NCBI GenBank assembly: GCA_910586515.1
Contig: CAJUGL010000012.1
Coordinates: 1 to 64,000 of the forward strand
DNA: 64,000 nt
From: an uncultured Acetatifactor sp.
GTDB lineage: Bacteria; Bacillota; Clostridia; Lachnospirales; Lachnospiraceae
Direction of reading: 5' to 3'
A program made the position numbers and the translations under genes. Shown here piece after piece: positions 59,090 to 64,000 of the stretch. The notes beneath the pieces were generated by a model that searched no databases, had not been told where the DNA came from, and worked only from the letters and a program-made list of their open reading frames with translations. Every line of letters begins with the position of its first letter. Position 1 is the stretch's first letter.

Positions 59090-60223
59090 TCACCTCCGAA
59101 CCCTGCAGGCCGCCGCAATCTCCCGGAGCCTGGACAGACAGGCAGCAAAGAACATCCGATAGGCCTCGCAGAAATAATTCTCCCCATATCCGGCCCCGGA
59201 CCGTTCCCCAATCTTCTGCTCCCTGTGTCTGCGGCATCCCCCCCGGCAAATGCCGAAATAAGCGCATGCCCGGCACTGCTTTGCCTGCTCCGCAGATGTC
59301 TGGAGAAATCCGCTTTCCATCAGGCGCTCCGTCATACATTCAAAGCTGTCTTCATTCAGATTGCCCAACCGATACTCATCCATGCAGTAGAAATCGCAGG
59401 GATACACGCTGCCGTCCGCCTCCACCACATTCTGAAAGCTGCACACACCCCGCTGCTCACAGGATTCCGGCGCCTGGCCCATGAGGATCCCCACATAATT
59501 CTCAAACTGTCGGATATAGGGCTGCTGTCCTCTCCGCAGATCCAGATACCACAGCTCAAACAGATCAACGAGAAACTGCCCGTATGCCCTGGGCGTCAGC
59601 GAATACTCCTGTTCTCCCCTCTTCTCCCACACCGGGTCCAGACAGGCAATGTACTGCTGCCATTGAAATCCCAGTTTGCGGTAGTTTTCGTATATCCTCC
59701 CGATCTTCGGCGCAGTCTTTCCGTTTACCACAGTCAGCACATTGAATTGCGCTCCCGCTTTCCGCAGCAGTTCCGCAGCCTTCAGGGTGTGAAAATAGGT
59801 CTCCCTGCCCTCCGCATCCCTTCGGAAGGCGTCATGGGTAGCTTTGATTCCGTCCACGGACAGGCCGACCAGAAATCGGTTCTCCGCAAAAAAACGGCAC
59901 CACTGCTCATCCAGCAGATAGCCGTTAGTCTGCAGGGCATGATCTATGGCAATTTTTTTCCGATTATGTTTTTCTTCCAGTTCCAGGCACTTTCGGTAAA
60001 AGTCCAGTCCTGCCAGAGTCGGCTCCCCTCCCTGAAATGCTATGGTACAGCTTCCCTCTGCATAGTCCAGTACTTTCCGAATAACGTTTTCCAGTGTTTC
60101 CTCGCTCATGATTCCGTAAGATGCCTGGCTTCGGTTCTCCATCTCGTCCGCATAAAAGCAGTAGCTGCACCGCATGTTGCACAGCCCTGAGGCGGGTTTC
60201 ATCAATATATGTATGGGCGGCAT
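59090..60223 (-). CDS. radical SAM/SPASM protein, anaerobic sulfatase-maturase type
   Basis: This is a 377-residue radical SAM enzyme. The CNMRCSYCFYA motif near residue 15 binds the catalytic 4Fe-4S cluster. The partial TIM barrel has AFQGGEPTLAG (GGE motif) and ALQTNGYLLDE. The C-terminal SPASM region carries the extra cluster cysteines (CSFQNVVEADGSVYPCDFYCMDEY; CRACAYFGICRGGCRRHR). This matches anaerobic sulfatase-maturating enzymes, which turn Cys or Ser into formylglycine. The ATG at 60221-60223 follows AAGGGAG. No sulfatase gene is in the window. Confidence 0.88.
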   Translation of the reverse strand: MPPIHILMKPASGLCNMRCSYCFYADEMENRSQASYGIMSEETLENVIRKVLDYAEGSCTIAFQGGEPTLAGLDFYRKCLELEEKHNRKKIAIDHALQTNGYLLDEQWCRFFAENRFLVGLSVDGIKATHDAFRRDAEGRETYFHTLKAAELLRKAGAQFNVLTVVNGKTAPKIGRIYENYRKLGFQWQQYIACLDPVWEKRGEQEYSLTPRAYGQFLVDLFELWYLDLRRGQQPYIRQFENYVGILMGQAPESCEQRGVCSFQNVVEADGSVYPCDFYCMDEYRLGNLNEDSFECMTERLMESGFLQTSAEQAKQCRACAYFGICRGGCRRHREQKIGERSGAGYGENYFCEAYRMFFAACLSRLREIAAACRVRR

Positions 60224-60543
60224 ATGTTCTCTCCCTTCTGCTGCGCCTGTGCGCTGTCTGTACCGCAATTCCTGCCTTTTGGGCATTGTCTCCTGACTTA
60301 AAAAGCGCGTTTGATGCGCCGTATTCACATTATAGCATCTCCTTTTTTTACTTTCCACTAAAAATTTTTCCAAACCCGGAAGCAGCGCGTTATGATGCAG
60401 GAATTTTACCGTGACTTTATCACAGACAGGAATCGCTTTTTCCGGTACACTTCTCTCACAGAACAGCCCCTTTTGGGAAAGCGTCCCAACCACTTACTTC
60501 TGTTGGCGCTTTACCAAAAGGCAAATCAAAAAGGAGCATACTT
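60224..60543. other. 320-bp divergent intergenic region
   Basis: It separates the radical SAM gene (minus) from the ferredoxin operon (plus) and holds at least one minus-strand promoter (60329-60357). The minus strand stays open through it but has no ribosome site or homology. No small gene is supported. Confidence 0.5.
60329..60357 (-). promoter_or_regulatory. probable promoter of the radical SAM gene
   Basis: On the minus strand, TGGAAA (60352-60357) and TATAAT (60329-60334) are separated by 17 bp. Confidence 0.5.
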
Positions 60544-60744
60544 ATGGCTAAGAGAAAAGCTGTAGTCAGCGTCAGGGAATGTGTGGCCTGTGGGTGCTGC
60601 GTTAAGGTCTGTCCCAGAAACGCCATCACCGTCCCAAAAGGAATATCTGCCGAAATCGACGAATCCCTGTGTGTGGGATGCGGAAAATGCGCCGGGGAAT
60701 GCCCCGCCAGTGTAATCCGTCTGGAGGAGGTGACAGCGAAATGA
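60544..60744 (+). CDS. 2x[4Fe-4S] ferredoxin
   Basis: This 66-residue electron carrier has two clusters, C13xxC16xxC19xxxC23P (ECVACGCCVKVCP) and the second in LCVGCGKCAGECP. It overlaps the following membrane gene by 4 bases (ATGA), so the two are translated together. AAAAAGGAG precedes the ATG. It probably supplies or accepts electrons for the 4Fe-4S membrane partner. Confidence 0.93.
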   Translation: MAKRKAVVSVRECVACGCCVKVCPRNAITVPKGISAEIDESLCVGCGKCAGECPASVIRLEEVTAK

Positions 60745-61331
60745 AAACAAAAAAGAAATGGTATGATTATCTCTGGATTTTTTCCCTGACCTATCTGATT
60801 CTGGGATTTTTCAACATACTTTTTGCCTGGCTCGGACTGCTCTGCTTTTTTATTCCGCTGATTATCGCAGTGGCAAAAGGCAGCAAGGCCTATTGTAACA
60901 GATACTGCGGCAGGGGGCAGCTGTTCGCTCTTGTGGGCGGGAGATTTGGTCTGTCCCGTAAAAGGGATATCCCGAAGTGGATGAAATCCGGTTTTTTCAG
61001 ATACGGTTTTTTAACTTTTTTCTTTGTCATGTTTTTTCTCATGTTGTGGAATACTTATCTCGTATTTGCAGGGACAAAGGAACTGGACATGGCGGTAACC
61101 CTGCTCTGGACCTTTAAGCTTCCCTGGCATTGGGCTTACCACGGCACCCTGTTCTCGGAAGGAGTGGCCCAGTTTGCCTTCGGATTCTACAGCGTGATGC
61201 TTACTTCTACCGTGTTGGGATTTGTTACAATGCTCCTGTTCAAACCGCGTTCCTGGTGCGTGTACTGTCCCATGGGAACCATGACCCAACTCATCTGTAA
61301 GGCAAAAAATGCGGCTTCTTCACAAAAATAA
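60741..61331 (+). CDS. NapH-like membrane protein partner of the ferredoxin
   Basis: This 196-residue membrane protein has about four to five helices, and NapH/4Fe-4S-type cysteine loops (AYCNRYCGRGQLFALVG near residue 52; SWCVYCPMGTMTQLICK near 176). It lacks the C-terminal ferredoxin domain of NapH. The preceding gene encodes a separate ferredoxin, so the two together equal one NapH-like protein. The ATG at 60741 is chosen because GGAGG precedes it and it overlaps the ferredoxin stop. Confidence 0.82.
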   Translation: MKTKKKWYDYLWIFSLTYLILGFFNILFAWLGLLCFFIPLIIAVAKGSKAYCNRYCGRGQLFALVGGRFGLSRKRDIPKWMKSGFFRYGFLTFFFVMFFLMLWNTYLVFAGTKELDMAVTLLWTFKLPWHWAYHGTLFSEGVAQFAFGFYSVMLTSTVLGFVTMLLFKPRSWCVYCPMGTMTQLICKAKNAASSQK

Positions 61332-61382
61332 AGCCGCAACGGTCAACAGCGCTCACCGAAAGCGGCTATACGGGAACCTGAA

Positions 61383-61429
61383 AACAGGGGGGGTGCTGAA
61401 GTAGAACAAAACAGCCCCCTGTTCTTTCT
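61383..61429 (+). terminator. intrinsic terminator of the ferredoxin operon
   Basis: AACAGGGGG pairs with CCCCCTGTT, followed by CTTTCTC. It lies about 50 bases after the stop. Confidence 0.75.
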
Positions 61430-61460
61430 CTAAACCTGTCCGGATAATGTCTGACCTGCC

Positions 61461-62030
61461 TTATCTGTGCGCCTTAAAAATCAGCAGCAGCTCGTCACCC
61501 TCCTGATTTTTCCGATATGCCCAGGCCCTTCTTGCAGAGACCACTAAATCAACTACAAAGGCGACGCTGAATATCACCGTAATTGACAGCCTCATCTCCA
61601 TGGGAATCCGGTTGATTACCTGTTCCACTATGGGCTGCGCAAAGCGAAATACCACAATGGCGCCAAATCCAAACAACACGGCATTCCTCAGGCATACTCT
61701 CCCTTTAATATTAAACCGCATGTGAGAATAATCCCACCATTTGGAACGAAAAAGCTTTTCCAAGATGCCGCCCACAATGTACTCCACCACAGAGCAGAAA
61801 ATGACCCCGAACACAAACAAGATTACGTAAGAGTCTTTTACACTCTGCAGAGCCATGGTTCCCATGGCCATCCCCACGCCATAGATAGGACAGAACGGCA
61901 TATGTAAAAATCCCCTGTTCTGGAATTCTCCCGCTTCGATGCGCATATCCACGCACTCCACCAACCAGCCTATAAATCCCCAGAAAAAAAATATCAAAAA
62001 CAACTCGCAAAAACTATATTCAAACGGCAT
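61461..62030 (-). CDS. CmpB-type putative ABC transporter permease
   Basis: This 189-residue membrane protein has five helices and matches the ABC_trans_CmpB family (FFFWGFIGWLVECVDMRIEAG, FQNRGFLHMPFCPIYGVG, KLFRSKWWDYSHMRFNIKGRVCL). Proteins of this family are widespread in Firmicutes and their transport role is unproven. It is a single gene. GGGGGG lies a few bases before the ATG. Confidence 0.88.
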   Translation of the reverse strand: MPFEYSFCELFLIFFFWGFIGWLVECVDMRIEAGEFQNRGFLHMPFCPIYGVGMAMGTMALQSVKDSYVILFVFGVIFCSVVEYIVGGILEKLFRSKWWDYSHMRFNIKGRVCLRNAVLFGFGAIVVFRFAQPIVEQVINRIPMEMRLSITVIFSVAFVVDLVVSARRAWAYRKNQEGDELLLIFKAHR

Positions 62031-62246
62031 TTTCTCCCCCCTGTGCTTTTGTTACTGTTCACGGCTTCGCCGCACATCGCAACATGATGTACACATACAA
62101 TTATATGGCGTATGCAGTCAAAGCAATCCAGGCGATCAAGAGATTACTTGGCATTGTGCTTCCTGCATACTTTCGGTAAGATATATTATAATCTTGCCGG
62201 TGAGAAAATACAATCCGCAAATAAACCCAAAAAACCAAATTTTTTC

Positions 62247-62777
62247 TTAAGAAGGGAGATTCTCTATTTTTTTTACAAAACAGATAATCCGGTTAGCCTC
62301 AGCGAACCCCGTAGAAAGATGAAATCCCAGACTGTCCGTATTCCCCGGTTCACAGTCGCTGGCAAATTCCCTGCATCCCATTTCCCCCGCCCATTTCTCG
62401 CATGCCTCCAGCAGCGCTTTTGCACAGCCACTGTGCCGGAAGTCTTTACGGACAAAGATTCCCTCCAGATAGCCCACAGGCGTTGAGTCTGTTCCCTCCA
62501 CATAATCATGCCGCAGCTGACACTGGGCAAATCCAACGGGAAGTGCTCCCGCCCATGCCAGGAAAAAGCAGGCGTCAGGTTTCTGCATAGTTTCGGCAAA
62601 ATCCTCCTCCAGTTCCTGCAGAGTATGCCCCTCCCACATCTGTACGGCCAGTTCCGCCAGTATCGCCAAGTCCCTGACATGGGCCTTCTCTACCCGGAAA
62701 CCATCCTGATGTTCCTTCCCTGTCCCGCTGCAGATATCCTTTTTCATTTTCTCTTCAACGTATGCTTTTCTTTCCAT
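62247..62777 (-). CDS. GNAT acetyltransferase of the aminoglycoside 6'-N-acetyltransferase type
   Basis: This is a 176-residue acetyltransferase. The core closely follows AAC(6')-I enzymes as I know them: MWEGHTLQELEEDF, LRHDYVEGTDSTPVGYLEGI, CoA loop RHSGCAKALLEACEKWA, then CREFASDCEPGNTDSLGFHL and NRIICFVKKI. The N-terminus is about 25 residues longer than usual. It follows ogt by 8 bases and is probably co-transcribed. Resistance is a real possibility, but chromosomal relatives may acetylate other amines. Confidence 0.8.
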   Translation of the reverse strand: MERKAYVEEKMKKDICSGTGKEHQDGFRVEKAHVRDLAILAELAVQMWEGHTLQELEEDFAETMQKPDACFFLAWAGALPVGFAQCQLRHDYVEGTDSTPVGYLEGIFVRKDFRHSGCAKALLEACEKWAGEMGCREFASDCEPGNTDSLGFHLSTGFAEANRIICFVKKIENLPS

Positions 62778-62785
62778 ATTATCCT

Positions 62786-63394
62786 CTATCCTCCCATTTG
62801 CTTTGGGGACAGGCGTTGTCCCTGCCGCAAAACGCTATCTGCTTTTTCCAGAATCAGCAGCTGTCTTTTTTTCTCAAGTCCCCCCGCATAGCCTGTCAGC
62901 TTTCCGTCTGCCCCCACAACCCTGTGACAGGGAATGATCAGGGAAATGGGATTATGTCCCACCGCTCCGCCAACCGCCTGGGCCGACATTTTCCCGGAAC
63001 TTTTTGGGATTTTCTCCGGCAATGGGGCCTCTTCCCGTAATGCGGTTTCCTTTTGCAGCGCGGAAAGAGTCTCCATTGAAATGCGCTCCCCAATCTCTCC
63101 ATAGGTCATGGTCTGCCCATAAGGAATGGTAAGCAGGATTTCCCACACGGCTTTTCGGAAAGGCGTGGTTTCCCATTTAAGCGGAGGAGTAAAATCCGGC
63201 TCTTTTCCGCTGAAATAAATGTCCAGCCATTTTTTTGTTTCCGTAAATACAGGCAGACTCTTTTCCTCATACTCAGAGGACAGCGTAGAGCCGAAATATT
63301 TCTGGCCGTCAAACCACAGCCCCGTAATCTCACTGCCGCTGCCAGCAATGGTGATGCCGCCCAGGGGCGATCGGTAATGCTCAATATAAATCAT
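62786..63394 (-). CDS. ogt: methylated-DNA-[protein]-cysteine S-methyltransferase
   Basis: This 202-residue suicide repair protein removes methyl groups from O6-methylguanine. It has the active-site motif PCHRVVG with the acceptor Cys, the helix-turn-helix YGQTMTYGEIGERIS, and VGGAVGHNP. A linker between these parts (METLSALQKETALREEA ... GKMSAQ) is about 20 residues longer than usual. GGAGG precedes the ATG. The gene lies upstream of the acetyltransferase in a two-gene unit. Confidence 0.92.
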   Translation of the reverse strand: MIYIEHYRSPLGGITIAGSGSEITGLWFDGQKYFGSTLSSEYEEKSLPVFTETKKWLDIYFSGKEPDFTPPLKWETTPFRKAVWEILLTIPYGQTMTYGEIGERISMETLSALQKETALREEAPLPEKIPKSSGKMSAQAVGGAVGHNPISLIIPCHRVVGADGKLTGYAGGLEKKRQLLILEKADSVLRQGQRLSPKQMGG

Positions 63395-63441
63395 AGCGCC
63401 ATACCTCCAAAAATAAATACCTGCCTCAAAAATAAGTATAC

Positions 63442-63473
63442 GTAACAGTTCAGACAGGGCGCTGAACTGTTAC
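63442..63473. repeat. 32-bp palindromic mini-element with 8-bp target duplication
   Basis: It is identical to the copy at 14448. AAGTATAC lies directly on both sides (63434-63441 and 63474-63481), a perfect 8-bp duplication. Confidence 0.82.
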
Positions 63474-63652
63474 AAGTATACCATGCTGTTTTCATAAAAG
63501 GAAGCCTGAATCTTTCCGCATATTCTGCCGGCATATTTTGCCTGCTCTCCTGCACATACTATACTGTTACGATTCACGGCCTGGCTGCTCATCGGGAACT
63601 GCCTGTGAACAGCACGCTGCACTTTGTCCTTTTATTAAACGGAGGTAAAAAA

Positions 63653-64000
63653 ATGCCAGTACAGACAATCCAGGGAATCTTACTCCCCTTTTTGGGAACC
63701 GTCTCCGGAGCGGCCTGCGTATTCCTCATGGGCGGCGCGCTTCCCTCCAAAGTCCAGAGAATCCTCACCGGATTCGCGGCAGGCGTCATGGTGGCGGCAT
63801 CCGTCTGGAGCCTGCTTATCCCTGCCATGGAACAGGCGGCTCACATGGAGCAATGGGCATTTCTCCCGGCAGTGGCAGGATTCTGGATGGGCATTCTCTT
63901 CCTGCTGCTTCTGGACAGAACCATTCCCCATCTGCACCAGAGCAGCAGCGCCCCGGAAGGCCCCCGCACCAGACTGAAACGCACTACCATGCTGGTACTG
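63653..64000 (+). CDS. ZIP family metal transporter (partial)
   Basis: The first 116 residues of a ZIP (ZupT-like) divalent-metal importer are present; the gene runs off the right edge. It starts IQGILLPFLGTVSGAACVFLMGG and has LTGFAAGVMVAASVWSLLIPAME, the family's helix 2-3 region, then WAFLPAVAGFWMGILFLLLLDR and a His-rich loop (PHLHQSSS). It should import Zn2+, Mn2+ or Fe2+. ACGGAGG precedes the ATG. A decayed inverted repeat related to the palindrome family lies just upstream. Confidence 0.88.
   Translation, partial: MPVQTIQGILLPFLGTVSGAACVFLMGGALPSKVQRILTGFAAGVMVAASVWSLLIPAMEQAAHMEQWAFLPAVAGFWMGILFLLLLDRTIPHLHQSSSAPEGPRTRLKRTTMLVL

Noticed and set aside
60224..60493. 90-residue N-terminal extension of the radical SAM protein
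   Set aside because: The frame is open upstream but has no homology, contains the likely promoter, and the ATG at 60223 has a good ribosome site.
1..64000. rRNA, tRNA, prophage, integrase or complete insertion sequence
   Set aside because: No structural RNA signatures, phage structural genes or full transposase were seen in either strand; only Rpn-type proteins and mini-elements are present.

Overview
The window looks like a chromosomal segment of an anaerobic, low-to-mid GC member of the Clostridia, most likely Lachnospiraceae. The signs are strong AGGAGG ribosome sites, an Agr-type quorum-sensing locus, a clostridial long-form PRPP synthase, an anaerobic sulfatase-maturase-type radical SAM enzyme, a ferredoxin plus NapH-like pair, Rpn-type nuclease genes and the CD1871A small CXXC protein. 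I saw no rRNA, tRNA or CRISPR array.

Layout. 1-5.2 kb: end of an antimicrobial-peptide-type ABC transporter beside its two-component system, then a MATE exporter and a LysR regulator. 5.2-6.2 kb: a patchwork of four broken gene ends. 6.2-8.2 kb: 2-isopropylmalate synthase fused to an AraC DNA-binding domain. 8.6-14.1 kb: MBL hydrolase, double GNAT, and a tightly coupled redox operon (DUF4838 protein, TlpA-like lipoprotein, CD1871A protein, 4Fe-4S membrane protein, 43-residue peptide). 14.4-19.6 kb: a second two-component system driving a small membrane protein, an ABC ATPase and two permeases. 19.6-32 kb: PRPP synthase, methyltransferase, chemoreceptor, AraC regulator, glycogen phosphorylase, Rpn nuclease and a large Pro-Thr-Glu surface protein. 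32-38 kb: ion and pH homeostasis (CPA2 antiporter, TrkH/TrkA) with small kinases. 38-44 kb: lipoproteins and a sugar ABC importer. 44-53.4 kb: a membrane glycosyltransferase-like protein and the quorum-sensing region. 53.6-64 kb: aminopeptidase C, SDR, an SGNH/MBOAT chimera, a Ser/Thr kinase, a radical SAM enzyme, ferredoxin/NapH, CmpB, AAC(6')-like, Ogt and a ZIP transporter cut by the window edge.

The most interesting region is 45.9-53.5 kb. An AgrB-AgrD pair, an AgrC-like kinase and a LytTR response regulator sit beside an operon that starts with a small secreted protein and ends with an ABC exporter-like module. Three promoters carry the same paired 9-bp element (TGACCTTGA-like, 21-bp period). 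Two of them form an exact mirror-image dyad that drives the secreted-protein operon and agrBD divergently; the third lies before the regulator operon. Yet agrB has lost its catalytic middle and agrC is frameshifted in a G6 tract. The circuit is wired to its promoters but appears silenced, or phase-switchable, at signal production and sensing.

A second theme is a family of tiny palindromes (12-bp arms GTAACAGTTCAG / CTGAACTGTTAC). At least two 32-bp copies are identical and each is flanked by a perfect 8-bp direct repeat, which marks them as inserted, MITE-like elements.
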